A DNA stretch of 64,000 bases from Chitinophaga pinensis (GCA_945902745.1 CAMDNE010000005.1:121015-185014); one strand, 5' to 3'; positions 48,415 to 58,800 are shown, numbered from the stretch's first letter. Notes: generated from the letters alone by a model not told the origin. Translations and numbers: made by a program.

Positions 48415-48425
48415 TATGCCATAAT

Positions 48426-49073
48426 TTACCTCTTTTCAAAAAGTAATTTAGCACCAGAAATGTCGATTTGTTGCATCCCAAGCCATTCTTCTTTAGTAGG
48501 ATCTAAAGTGATGTAATGCATTTCTCCAATTGTGGTTTCAGATTTATCAGCAATCTCATCAAAAATTGTAGTTTCATCATCATACGTGAAATGTTGAATA
48601 ATCATCTCATTTCCTTTGAATGTCAAATAACTTGGAGTGAAATGACCATTGTCTTCAAAATTCAAAATATACGTCGATTGATTCAGTTTTGATAACACAT
48701 TTTTAGCTGTCCCACCAACTATTTGCTCCTTGAACATGATTGCAAAATGGTAAAATTCCCCTTGTAACTCACACGGAACAGAATCAACTCCATTTACACC
48801 AAACAAATATCCATCTTTTACACTATATATGGAAGATTCACGAATTGTTTCTCGTGAAATAGAATTATAGATAAATGAAATAGCAAAAACACCTTCTTTG
48901 TTGAATTGATAATCAATATCTGTTTGGTCACTTGAATACGTTCCAAAAAAAGTTTTTAAAACCGCTGTGTTTTTTTCTCCTTCCGGAGGAAGGGTATTCG
49001 CAAAATCATACGAAATTTGACTTTTAGCAAAAAAAGTTAAACACAAAGCGAAGAGAAGACCAATTATTTTCAT
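48426..49073 (-). CDS. Exported protein of unknown function
   Basis: 215 residues with a signal peptide (LLFALCLTFFAKSQ). The mature domain is beta-rich (YQFNKEGVFAISFIYNSI, GHFTPSYLTFKGNEMI) and contains one Cys. No sorting domain and no family recognised; a lipocalin-like or clan-wide beta-barrel fold is a guess. It is divergent from recJ, 25 bp apart, so both promoters must be in or near that space. Confidence 0.75.
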   Translation of the reverse strand: MKIIGLLFALCLTFFAKSQISYDFANTLPPEGEKNTAVLKTFFGTYSSDQTDIDYQFNKEGVFAISFIYNSISRETIRESSIYSVKDGYLFGVNGVDSVPCELQGEFYHFAIMFKEQIVGGTAKNVLSKLNQSTYILNFEDNGHFTPSYLTFKGNEMIIQHFTYDDETTIFDEIADKSETTIGEMHYITLDPTKEEWLGMQQIDISGAKLLFEKR

Positions 49074-49098
49074 AACTTAAATAAGAAAAAGGAAAAAT

Positions 49099-50826
49099 AT
49101 GCAAAAAAGATGGCTTATCAAAGCGCCGGTGGAAAGTACAACAGTAGAAGAATTGCGTTCAAAATTAAAAGTAGATCACATTGTTGCAGAATTATTGTTG
49201 CAGAGGGGAATAAAAACATTTGAAGAAGCAGAAGCATTTTTTCGACCACAATTAACCGAATTGCATGATCCATTCTTAATGCAAGACATGACAGTCGCAG
49301 TTAAAAGAGTGAATGATGCAATAAAATCTGAAGAGAAAATATTGTTATTTGGAGATTATGATGTTGACGGAACAACAGCTGTTGCCTTATTATACTCCTT
49401 TTTAAAGCCAAAACATGCTAATCTCGATTATTATATTCCTGATCGGTATATTGAAGGTTATGGCGTAAGTTTTCTTGGAATTGATTTTGCCGCTGAAAAT
49501 GGTTTTACACTTATTATTTCTTTAGACTGCGGAATTCGTTCAGTTGAACATGTGAAATACGCCAAAGAAAAAGGAATTGATTTTATCATTTGCGACCACC
49601 ATAATCCTGGTGAAATACTTCCAGATTGCATTGTTTTAGATCCAAAGCGCAAAGATTGTTCTTATCCGTACAAAGAACTTTCAGGATGCGGCGTAGGATT
49701 TAAATTGTTACATGGTCTTTGTCTTCAAAACGATTGGAAACTTTCGACTTTGTTTGAACATTTGGATTTACTGGCCGTGAGCATAGGTGCCGACATCGTT
49801 CCTGTTACGGGAGAAAACAGAATTCTTTGCTTCCATGGAATGCAGTTGTTGAATGCCAAACCACGCGCAGCATTTATGGAGCTTTTAACCTTGGCAAAAC
49901 GTGCTTTTCCTATTACGTTGACAGATGTTGTCTTTACAATTGCACCGAGAATTAATGCCGCGGGACGCTTGCGATCTGGTAAGTTTTCGGTTGAATTAAT
50001 GATTTCCAACGACATTGATGAAATTCGCAGAATTGCCATTGATATCAATCAAGATAATTTGGAACGACGCCAAATTGATCAATTGATAACAACAGAAGCA
50101 TTGGAACTTATTGATGCAGATTCAACTTTTTCCAACAAAAAATCAACCGTTGTGTTTAAAAATGATTGGCACAAAGGAGTTGTAGGAATTGTTGCCTCGC
50201 GCTTAATTGAAAAGCATTACCGTCCAACAATTGTGTTGACAGAATCAAATGGCAAAGCAACTGGTTCTGCTCGTACAGTAAATAATTTCGATATTCATGC
50301 GGCTTTGATAAAATGTGAACATTTATTAGAGCAATTTGGCGGACATACGCATGCTGCAGGAATGACGATGAAACTAGAAAACGTGGAAGCGTTTCAAACG
50401 AAATTTGAAGAAATTGTGCAAGAAACCATTTTACTAGAGGACGAAACACCAGAACAAAAAGTAGATATTTTGATAGATTTCAAAGATGTATTTTTAGAAA
50501 GTGAAAATCGAATGAAACTTCCACGCTTGAAACGAATAGTAGATCAATTTGAACCTTTTGGTCCGGGCAATATGAAGCCTGTTTTTATGGCGACCAATGT
50601 TTTTTCTTCTGATCAACGTGTATTGAAAGAAGCCCATTTAAAAATATCTATGGTTCAACCTCCCTCCGATTTGGTTCTTGAAGGAATTGGGTTTAGTCTT
50701 GTGGATAAAGCGGATGATACTGCTTCGGGAATGCCCTTTGATGTTGTGTTTACAATGGAATCCAACAAATGGAACAACAAGGAAACCTTGCAACTGAATA
50801 TTAAGGATATTCGGCCGACGCTATAA
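49099..50826 (+). CDS. recJ: Single-stranded-DNA-specific exonuclease RecJ
   Basis: 575 residues, the usual length. DHH-family 5'-3' exonuclease acting in recombination and mismatch repair. Motifs: LLFGDYDVDGTTAVALLY, LIISLDCGIRS, FIICDHHNPGE (DHH), LLAVSIGADIVPV and the DHHA1 motif EQFGGHTHAAGMTM, then the OB-fold C-terminus (QFEPFGPGNMKPVFM). No adjoining repair gene. Divergent from an exported-protein gene. Confidence 0.96.
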   Translation: MQKRWLIKAPVESTTVEELRSKLKVDHIVAELLLQRGIKTFEEAEAFFRPQLTELHDPFLMQDMTVAVKRVNDAIKSEEKILLFGDYDVDGTTAVALLYSFLKPKHANLDYYIPDRYIEGYGVSFLGIDFAAENGFTLIISLDCGIRSVEHVKYAKEKGIDFIICDHHNPGEILPDCIVLDPKRKDCSYPYKELSGCGVGFKLLHGLCLQNDWKLSTLFEHLDLLAVSIGADIVPVTGENRILCFHGMQLLNAKPRAAFMELLTLAKRAFPITLTDVVFTIAPRINAAGRLRSGKFSVELMISNDIDEIRRIAIDINQDNLERRQIDQLITTEALELIDADSTFSNKKSTVVFKNDWHKGVVGIVASRLIEKHYRPTIVLTESNGKATGSARTVNNFDIHAALIKCEHLLEQFGGHTHAAGMTMKLENVEAFQTKFEEIVQETILLEDETPEQKVDILIDFKDVFLESENRMKLPRLKRIVDQFEPFGPGNMKPVFMATNVFSSDQRVLKEAHLKISMVQPPSDLVLEGIGFSLVDKADDTASGMPFDVVFTMESNKWNNKETLQLNIKDIRPTL

Positions 50827-50841
50827 AATTTGGGATTTATA

Positions 50842-50953
50842 ATTTGGGATTCGAGATTTTGAACCACATAGGAACATAGGGCACATAGAAATGTAAAGAA
50901 AATTATTTGGAATTTGGAATTTGGAATTTTTTCTACAATCCTGAATCCCAAAT
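50842..50953. repeat. Inverted repeat ATTTGGGATTC with inner tandem TTTGGAA
   Basis: ATTTGGGATTC (50842-50852) and its exact complement GAATCCCAAAT (50943-50953) flank about 90 bp that contain three successive TTTGGAA units (from about 50909) and ACATAGGAACATAGGGCACATAG. This fills the gap between recJ and the TPP riboswitch. Confidence 0.75.
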
Positions 50954-50980
50954 CACGAATTATTGCTTTACCTTTACGCC

Positions 50981-51064
50981 ATCTCTAAGGGGTGCCCGAC
51001 GCAAGAAAGGCTGAGATTATACCCATTGAACCTGTCAGGATAATGCCTGCGTAGGGAAGATGAT
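50981..51064 (+). promoter_or_regulatory. TPP (THI-box) riboswitch
   Basis: The plus strand shows the conserved TPP aptamer blocks in order: AGGGGTGCC, GGCTGAGATT, ATACCC, TTGAACCTG, CAGGATAATGCCTGCGTAGGGAAG. These include the pyrimidine-sensing CUGAGA and the diphosphate-sensing region. It precedes the TonB-dependent receptor by about 75 nt, with no intervening gene, so the receptor should be repressed by thiamine diphosphate. Confidence 0.95.
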
Positions 51065-51137
51065 AACTTATTTATTAATTGCTAATTATTCATATTCAGA
51101 GAATTAGCCCCTTGTTCTTGTTAAATTTTTTTATAAA

Positions 51138-53636
51138 ATGAAAACAAGACTTTCAAAAATCATTACGTTGTTCTCACTGGCAACAACTTTCAGTGTAAGT
51201 GCTCAAGTTTCCATACATGGAACAATTCGAGATCCAAAAGGAATTCCAATTTCTGATGTTAAAGTTCAACTTGAAAATAGTTATTCAGGAAGTTTTTCCA
51301 ACGAAAATGGGGAATTCAGAATAACCCAGCTTTCGAGAGGTAGTAATTCGTTAAAGTTTCAATTAAAGGGTTATGAAACAGAGCTAATTGAAACAATCAT
51401 AAGTGACAAAGATTTACTTTTAGATGTGGTTTTAACACCTTCAATTATCATGATTGAAGAAATCCAAATATCAGCAGTTCGAGCTGGAGATAAAACACCT
51501 ACAACCTATACGAATATTGGTGAAGAACAGATTAAAAAAACAAATTTCGGTCAAGATTTAACCTATTTATTGCAGGCAACTCCATCTACAGTTGTAACTT
51601 CCGATGCAGGAGCTGGTGTTGGTTATACGGGAATCAGAATTCGAGGTGTCGATCCAACTAGGACTAACGTTACTGTTAATGGAATTCCTTTGAACGATGC
51701 TGAATCACAAGGCGTTTATTGGGTCAACATGCCCGATTTTGCTTCGTCAACAGGAAATATACAAGTGCAACGAGGCGTTGGAACCTCATCAAATGGTGCA
51801 GCTGCTTTTGGTTCGAGCATCAACATTAAAAGTGACAATATTGAAAAAGAAGCATATGCCGTTTCTGATAATTCTTTCGGTTCTTTTTCTACAATTCGCA
51901 CGACCGTTAAAGCTGGAACGGGATTAATCAACAACAAATTCACTTTTGACACCCGACTTTCTCGCATTTCGTCGGATGGTTATGTTGACAGAGCATCATC
52001 TAATTTAAAATCATTTTATATTTCTGGTGCTTGGATTGGTAAAAAGTCATTGTTGAAAGCAAATGTGTTTAGTGGAAAAGAAGTTACTTATCAAGCATGG
52101 TACGGAATTCCTGAAGCAAAATTGAATGGGAATTCAGACAGCCTTACATCCCATTTCTATAACAATTACTATCCTGGTGGAACCTATCAAACGGCTAGTG
52201 ACTCAAGTAATCTTTTTGGTTCTGACCCACGAAAATATAATTATTACACGTATGAAAATGAAGTGGATAATTACCAACAAGATCATTATCAACTGCATTT
52301 TACACACTCATTTTCTACAAAAATCTCTATCAATGTTGCGGGACATTATACCAGAGGTAGAGGTTATTATGAGCAATATAAACGAGGTCAGGACTTTTCT
52401 ACCTACGGTTTGGACACACTTTTCACAGGAGGAGATACCATCTCAACAACAGACTTAATTCGTCGCAGGTGGTTGGATAATAATTTTTATGGAAGTGTGT
52501 TTTCGTTGAATTACAACAATTTGAAAAACTTTAAATTAATTGTAGGTGGTGGTGTCAATCAGTATGACGGTGGGCATTACGGCGAAATTATTTGGGCTAG
52601 AAATGCTTCTCAAAGTGAAATTGGTCAACGTTATTACGATAATAACGCTGTCAAAGTTGAAGCAAGTGGTTATATCAAGGCGAACTATCAACTTAAAAAA
52701 ATGAATCTTTTTGCAGATTTGCAAGTGCGTCACCTGAATTATTCATACACTGGTGTTGAAGAATCTTTTAGTAATTTGATTCCAATTCAAGAGTCTTTGC
52801 AATTTACATTTTTCAATCCAAAAGCAGGTTTGATGTATGATTTCAACGACAAAAATAATGTTTATGCTTCTTTCAGCATTGCAAATCGTGAGCCTGTCAG
52901 AAGTGATTTTATTCAAAGTAGTAAAGAGAGCCGACCAAAATCGGAACAATTGCAAAACACAGAAGTTGGATATCGTTTTCATTCGCGTAAATTCTTCGTA
53001 AATGCCAATTATTACATGATGAATTATATAAATCAATTGATACTGACAGGCGAAATCAACGATGTTGGCGCGTATAACCGCACAAATGTTGCCGAAAGTT
53101 ACAGAATGGGAGTTGAATTAGAAGCAGGATATATGCTATTCAAAAACTTAAGTATTACAGGAAATCTTACATTAAGTGCTAATAAAATCAAGCAATTCAA
53201 TGAATACGTTGACAACTATGATAATTACGATAGCAATGGAAACATGATTCAAGATATAATTGCACACTCCAATACGGATATTGCATTTTCACCTTCGGTC
53301 ATTTCAAATTTTGGGATCAATTATGCTCCAATCAAGAATTTAGAAATCAATTTACTTTCAAAATATGTGGGCAAGCAATATTTGGATAACACATCGAATG
53401 GAACGCGCAAATTAGATGCCTATTTTACTTCGAATCTAACAGTCAATTATACCATAAAAACCTGGGGATTCAAAGAAATTCAAATTGGTGTTTTGTGCAA
53501 TAATCTGTTCAATGCACTTTATGAAAACAATGGATATACTTTTGGATATGTCACTGGTGGAAAAAGAATAACAGAAAATTATTATTATCCTCAAGCAGGA
53601 AGAAACTTCTTGGTGAGGTTGACCTTGAAGATTTAA
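51138..53636 (+). CDS. TonB-dependent receptor, probable thiamine or thiamine-precursor transporter
   Basis: 832 residues. Signal peptide (TLFSLATTFSVSAQ), a carboxypeptidase-regulatory-like domain over about 22-110 (IHGTIRDPKGIPISDVKV), a plug (GAGVGYTGIRIRGVDPTRTNVTVNGIPL, VGTSSNGAAAFGSSINI) and a 22-strand barrel ending in an aromatic C-terminus (GRNFLVRLTLKI). It is the only gene after the TPP riboswitch, so I infer import of thiamine or a pyrimidine/thiazole precursor, in the manner of the known riboswitch-controlled outer membrane thiamine receptors of Bacteroidetes. No inner membrane transporter or thiamine biosynthetic gene lies beside it. Confidence 0.92.
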   Translation: MKTRLSKIITLFSLATTFSVSAQVSIHGTIRDPKGIPISDVKVQLENSYSGSFSNENGEFRITQLSRGSNSLKFQLKGYETELIETIISDKDLLLDVVLTPSIIMIEEIQISAVRAGDKTPTTYTNIGEEQIKKTNFGQDLTYLLQATPSTVVTSDAGAGVGYTGIRIRGVDPTRTNVTVNGIPLNDAESQGVYWVNMPDFASSTGNIQVQRGVGTSSNGAAAFGSSINIKSDNIEKEAYAVSDNSFGSFSTIRTTVKAGTGLINNKFTFDTRLSRISSDGYVDRASSNLKSFYISGAWIGKKSLLKANVFSGKEVTYQAWYGIPEAKLNGNSDSLTSHFYNNYYPGGTYQTASDSSNLFGSDPRKYNYYTYENEVDNYQQDHYQLHFTHSFSTKISINVAGHYTRGRGYYEQYKRGQDFSTYGLDTLFTGGDTISTTDLIRRRWLDNNFYGSVFSLNYNNLKNFKLIVGGGVNQYDGGHYGEIIWARNASQSEIGQRYYDNNAVKVEASGYIKANYQLKKMNLFADLQVRHLNYSYTGVEESFSNLIPIQESLQFTFFNPKAGLMYDFNDKNNVYASFSIANREPVRSDFIQSSKESRPKSEQLQNTEVGYRFHSRKFFVNANYYMMNYINQLILTGEINDVGAYNRTNVAESYRMGVELEAGYMLFKNLSITGNLTLSANKIKQFNEYVDNYDNYDSNGNMIQDIIAHSNTDIAFSPSVISNFGINYAPIKNLEINLLSKYVGKQYLDNTSNGTRKLDAYFTSNLTVNYTIKTWGFKEIQIGVLCNNLFNALYENNGYTFGYVTGGKRITENYYYPQAGRNFLVRLTLKI

Positions 53637-53706
53637 AACAGCAATAAAATTTGGGTTTTACATAATTCCTTTTGGACTAAAAATCCTCAAAGTATATTAC
53701 TTATTC

Positions 53707-53784
53707 ATTGCCACAGATGCACAGATTATACAATTTCGTGAACAAGATGATTTTGATAAAAACTTAATCTGTGAATCTGTGGCT
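53707..53784. repeat. Long inverted repeat, copy B (CCACAGATGC family)
   Basis: The arms ATTGCCACAGATGCACAGAT and AATCTGTGAATCTGTGGCT match copy A at 24375-24493 and share part of its loop (GATAAAAA). It follows the TonB receptor gene. Confidence 0.8.
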
Positions 53785-53865
53785 AAAAATTTTAAAATCT
53801 GAAAGGTTAATGCACTAAAGTGAATATTAATAACTATTTATGAAGATTAATAAAGGCTCGAGTAT

Positions 53866-54270
53866 TTAAAAGTCCTTTCTTCTCAATTTCTTAAGTTCTG
53901 ATTTGAATTTCTTGTTAAGCAATCTTTTTTTCTTCACAGCATTAGGAACTTTTGTAGCCTTCCTTTTTTTACGAATGATATAACATTCATTAATAAGTTC
54001 ATAGAACTTTTCAATCACTATTTTTTTGTTCCCTAATTGGCTTCTTTCTGATTGTGAAATAATTTGAAGAATACCATCATTGGTTAATTTTGATCCTAAT
54101 TTTTCAAGTAAAAATTCTTTTTGTTCATCCGTTAAACTTTTCGATTCTGAAATATTAAAATCCAATTCAACTTTTGTTGAAACCTTGTTGACATGCTGTC
54201 CTCCAGCTCCACCACTGCGTGAAGTTTTAAACGAAAATTCAGTTTCTAGAAGGTGTAAATCAGGTTTCAT
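53866..54270 (-). CDS. arfB: ArfB-like ribosome rescue peptidyl-tRNA hydrolase
   Basis: 134 residues. The GGQ loop appears in TSRSGGAGGQHVNKVSTKVEL near residue 20, and the basic C-terminal tail (KKRKATKVPNAVKKKRLLNKKFKSELKKL) is the mRNA-channel probe of ArfB/YaeJ. It lacks the codon-recognition domain of RF1/RF2. It frees ribosomes stalled on broken mRNA. The -7 box lies four bases from the ATG, so it is one of the predicted leaderless genes. Confidence 0.92.
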   Translation of the reverse strand: MKPDLHLLETEFSFKTSRSGGAGGQHVNKVSTKVELDFNISESKSLTDEQKEFLLEKLGSKLTNDGILQIISQSERSQLGNKKIVIEKFYELINECYIIRKKRKATKVPNAVKKKRLLNKKFKSELKKLRRKDF

Positions 54271-54274
54271 AACA

Positions 54275-54282
54275 CAAAGATA
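54275..54282 (-). promoter_or_regulatory. -7 box of arfB, 4 nt from the start
   Basis: TATCTTTG on the minus strand, AACA separating it from the ATG at 54270. No clear -33. Confidence 0.5.
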
Positions 54283-54376
54283 AGCGCTTCTGTGCGTTTT
54301 TTCTCCTTAAATTTTCACGAATGAACTTTATTTTATGAAGTATGTACTGTCCTCCGTAACTTAAAAATATCAACTT

Positions 54377-55294
54377 ATGAAAACATTAATTTTATCCTTT
54401 ATTAGTGTTTTGTGTTTAGCACAAATCACTTCTGCGCAGTACAATGCATGTGCAGCAAAAAGTTCTGTTACAGAAAAAGTTGCAGTAGAATCAAGAAACG
54501 AAGCAACTGGATTAACAGAAATTAAATATGAAGAACGAGCAGTTCAGCAGAAAGACAATTTTGGGAACGCTTCAGGAAATCAATATGATTTAGCAATTGA
54601 TGGAGCATTTGAAGGTCAAACAATCGTTGTGTTGCAATTTTATACAGGCGAAAATTTCGATTTCGGAAAACCAAAAGCTGCGTTAAAGGAAAAAGGATTT
54701 TCAATTTACCGCTATAGCAATGCTGCACCAAGTCCAAAAGAGTTAGAAGTTGCGCTTTCAAAAGCTTGTCAATTATGGGTGATTTCCTCTTCAACGCAAC
54801 AATTAAACGACGAACATGCAGAAATCATCAAACAATTTTTCTACAGTGGAAAAGGAGTTTATATCTGGGGAGACAATGATCCATATAATGCTGACGCAAA
54901 CTTTTTAGGGAAAAAATTAGTTGGTGTAACAATGAGTGGTGCTTTCTATGGTGGAAAAAATGTTGGTTTTAAAACTGATTCAACGGCAACTGGAATGAAA
55001 GAAAACCATTTAATTACAACAGGTTTGGAATATGTTTACGAAGGAATTACGATATCCAAAATTGAAGACCCAAACAAACAACTTATTCCACTAGTTTACA
55101 GTACAGATGGAAATGTTGTAACAGCAATTTATGAAAACCAAGGTCAACGATTGATTTTTGATGGTGGATTTACTCGACTTTATTGTAATTGGGAAACAGC
55201 TGGAACGGGAAGGTATGTGAAAAATGCCGCAGCTTGGCTAGTCAACTACGAACGATTCGGTGAATTAGTCCTCAGCGATGATTTGAAAGAATAA
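54377..55294 (+). CDS. Exported protein of unknown function, possibly amidotransferase-like fold
   Basis: 305 residues with a signal peptide (FISVLCLAQITSAQ). The mature part (from about residue 75) has a Rossmann-like rhythm: TIVVLQFYTGENF, LWVISSSTQQLNDEHAEII, GKGVYIWGDNDPYNADANFLG, HLITTGLEYVYEGITI, RLIFDGGFTRLY. This resembles ThuA or class I amidotransferase-like folds, but I do not see a catalytic Cys-His-Glu set. It ends without a sorting domain. Unknown role; a terminator follows. Confidence 0.72.
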   Translation: MKTLILSFISVLCLAQITSAQYNACAAKSSVTEKVAVESRNEATGLTEIKYEERAVQQKDNFGNASGNQYDLAIDGAFEGQTIVVLQFYTGENFDFGKPKAALKEKGFSIYRYSNAAPSPKELEVALSKACQLWVISSSTQQLNDEHAEIIKQFFYSGKGVYIWGDNDPYNADANFLGKKLVGVTMSGAFYGGKNVGFKTDSTATGMKENHLITTGLEYVYEGITISKIEDPNKQLIPLVYSTDGNVVTAIYENQGQRLIFDGGFTRLYCNWETAGTGRYVKNAAAWLVNYERFGELVLSDDLKE

Positions 55295-55312
55295 CTGATT
55301 TGAAATAGAATT

Positions 55313-55336
55313 AAAGGGGTTCATCGCCCCTTTTTT
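55313..55336. terminator. Terminator between two convergent genes
   Basis: AAAGGGG (55313-55319) pairs with CCCCTTT (55327-55333) and T's follow; the A-run on the other side lets it serve the minus-strand lipoprotein gene too. Confidence 0.85.
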
Positions 55337-55352
55337 AATGCTTACGATTTTC

Positions 55353-55742
55353 TTATTGTTTGTAATAAGTTTGGTTACGAACAATAATAGTTGTTTGACC
55401 TAGCGCATTTACAGTTGGTTCTTGCTGAATGGTTAGGGCATAAGAATTAGATCCTATTTTCATTTGTGTTCTTGATGTATTCATCACTGCTTTTCCTACT
55501 TGAGAACTGATACAATTACATAAATCTGCACCACAAGGATCACACGTATTTGAATGTGTGCCATCAGCTCCGTCAATTACAATTTCGCTCAAAACATTTT
55601 TATTCAGAATAGTATCGTAAACAACTGGAGTGCGCCATTTCCCCTCAAAATCAGGATTATATTTATACACTGGTTTGTTACAAGCCCAAAGAATAAGCAG
55701 TAAGGCAGTCAGGCTAAATGTGTTTTTCACTCTTCGTTTCAT
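55353..55742 (-). CDS. Small lipoprotein, lipocalin-like guess
   Basis: 129 residues with lipobox LILWAC near residue 21. The mature domain begins FEGKWRTPVVYDTILN, which resembles the start of lipocalin-like domains, and contains a Cys cluster CDPCGADLCNC near residues 70-80 that could bind metal or form disulfides. No family is certain. It has its own promoter and shares a bidirectional terminator. Confidence 0.75.
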   Translation of the reverse strand: MKRRVKNTFSLTALLLILWACNKPVYKYNPDFEGKWRTPVVYDTILNKNVLSEIVIDGADGTHSNTCDPCGADLCNCISSQVGKAVMNTSRTQMKIGSNSYALTIQQEPTVNALGQTTIIVRNQTYYKQ

Positions 55743-55765
55743 GGTAATTTAAACGTGATGTAAAT

Positions 55766-55795
55766 CAAAAATACGATTTTAATTTAGAAGGCAAA
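55766..55795 (-). promoter_or_regulatory. Promoter of the small lipoprotein gene at 55.4-55.7 kb
   Basis: On the minus strand TTTG (55795-55792), 18 nt, TATTTTTG (55773-55766), 23 nt before the ATG at 55742. Confidence 0.5.
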
Positions 55796-55866
55796 AGCAA
55801 CCCATAGATAATAGAATCGTCTAACTGTCAATTCATCTAACTATTAACATTATAAAAACCACTTCT

Positions 55867-58800
55867 ATGAAAACGCTTTTTACTATTCTAACATCACTTC
55901 TTTTAACTGTTTCAACTTGGGCACAATGCAATGTTGTTGCAACAGCTATGGGTGGCACGTTGCTTTGCAATGGTGACTGCAACGGAACTATAACCTATGT
56001 TTATCAAAACACTGGGACGCCTGGCGCTCCTTATGTCGTAACATTATCCAACCAAACAACAGGACAAGTTCTTTCCATTACAACGTATATACAAGAATAT
56101 CAAACTATTCCTTTCACAGGTTTGTGCGCAGGAACTTATCAAATTACTATTCAAGGCCAAGGTTGCTCGTTTACAACTTCTGCATCTATTATTCAGCCAA
56201 CTCAAATAACGGCATACGTGAATACTGTTGATCCGTCACCAGGGTTGAATAATGGGAGCGCAACAGTTATTGCAACCGGAGGAACTGGAGCATTAACATA
56301 TAGTCTTAATGGAACAACATATCAAGCATCAAATGTCTTTTCAGGATTGGCTGCGGGAAATTATACTGCATATGTAAAAGATGCATATGGATGTATTGAA
56401 CAAATTACATTTACATTAACTAATCCGGCAAGTTGCAGTATAGTTGTGACAGCAAATGGTGGAAGTACGCTTTGTTATGGGGCTTGTAATGCCGTTATAC
56501 AATATGCATATTCAAATGGCAATAATAATGGTCCTTTTGTGATTGAATTGCAAAACGCGAGTGGACAAGTATTTCAAACAGCTACAAATGCTTCATCAGC
56601 AGGAAGTGGTTCCTTTTCAAATCTTTGTTCGGGAGTATATGTAATCGAAGTAACTGATGCGAATGGTTGCTCTGGAAGTTATAATTATACCCTTAACCAA
56701 CCAAATCAATTGCTTATATCAAATATTATTACAACAAACACTACGACTGGGAATAGTAATGGTTCGGTCACAATTACAGCTTCTGGCGGAACAGCGCCAT
56801 ACACTTATAGCTTAAACGGTAACACGTATCAAAGTAGCAACGTATTTACAGGTTTAGCGGGAGGAGTTCATATAGCATACGTGATGGATCAAAATGGTTG
56901 TGTTTCAATATACACTTTTATAATCCAAGTGACAACGGCTTGCAGTGTTGTGATGACGAGTCAAGCTTCCAATGTATTGTGTGCTTTCTCATGTTCAGGA
57001 AGTATTATTTACACCTATACAATGGCTATTGCACCAGTTACAATTGTTGTTGAAAGTAATGGAAATACAATACAAAGTACTACAAATCAATTTTCTGCTG
57101 GCAATGGAACTTTTTCCAACCTTTGTGCGGGAAGTTATTCTGTAACGATAACCGATGCTGCCGGATGTTCTTATGTTAATAATGTTCAAGTTGGTCAACC
57201 AGCACAATTAATGGTTACAGCTACCGGAACTTCTCCAACTTTCGGTAATAACAATGGTTCAATTACTATTACCGCAACTGGCGGAACGGCTCCATATCAA
57301 TATGCTCTAAATGCTCCGACGGGATGGCAAACCTCAAATACCTTTGCAGGATTAGCTCCTGGTGTTTATATCGCCTATGCTCAAGATGCAAATGGGTGTA
57401 TAAATATTTATACGATTCAATTAACTCAAATTTCTGGATGTGCACTTGCAATTACAGGAGCTGGAAATCCAAACACATGTGCATACAGCACTGATGGTTC
57501 GGTAAATTATACGTTTACAGGTTCAGGAGTTGGTTTGCCATTTACAATAAGTCTATTATCGAATGGAACTACCGTTCAATCTGCAACTTCAGCTTTAATT
57601 TCTGGAAGCGGAATTTTCTCAAACGTTGCTGAAGGAATATATACATTACAAATAACTGCAACAAATGGGTGTGTTTACACACAACAAGTATATGTTGATG
57701 CACCAAATCCAATCACAGTTTCGAATATTATTGTTGACAATACCGCAGCTGGAATGTCGAACGGATCTGCAGAAATAATTTTATCAGGCGGAACTGCCCC
57801 ATACCAATTTAGCATAGACAATGGCTTAACATGGGGCACGAGTAATATCTTGACAGGATTAGCTGCTGGAATTTATATTACTCAAATTGAGGACGTAAAT
57901 GGTTGCTCAACAGTTGTTTGTTTTATTGTAAATGAAGATCCAGGATGCACCATTACTACAATAATGACTTCAATTCAACCATTGACTTGCTTTGGAAATT
58001 GTAACGCGTCTTTATATTATTCTTATAATTCGCTTGGGAACAATGGTCCTTATACTATTGCATTAACTAATAACGGAGCCATTGTCAATACAAGTACTTC
58101 TAATTTATCTTCATTTTCAGGCTCATTTACCAATTTATGTGCAGGGAATTACAATTTCACAGTAACCGATGTAAATGGTTGTACGTCAAATGTTTCAACA
58201 GTTACAATAGCAGAACCTCAACAAATAATTATCTCAGTTGACGTTACCGATGCAACAACAGGAAACAACAATGGTGTTGTAGTCATAAACGCAACAGGTG
58301 GAACTGGTCAATACAGTTATGGATTGAATCCTTCAAACATGCAAAGTTCAAATGTGTTTACTGGTCTTGCCGCTGGTGTTCACATTGCTTATGTTCAAGA
58401 TGCGAATGGGTGTCAATCTATCTATACTTTCCTTGTAAATACTCAAACAAGTTGTAATTTGGTTTTAACGGCTTCCCAAACAAATTCTAATATGTGCAGT
58501 GGATCTTGCAATGCCTCAATGTCTTATGCTTACACAGATCAAACTATGAATGCGCCATATATAATTACGTTAGGAAACACAAATGGTGTCGTACAAACAC
58601 AACAATTAACATCAGCATCGGGTTCTGGAAGTTTTACAAATGTTTGTGCGGGTGCATACACAGTAACTGTGCAAAGTGCTAATGGTTGTTCTTCAATATA
58701 CACAGTGATTGTTAATTCCCCTTCATACATGAGTATTAGTCCTTCTCAAGTGAATCCTACTGCAGGAAATTCAGATGGTTCGATTACAATGAATGTAACG

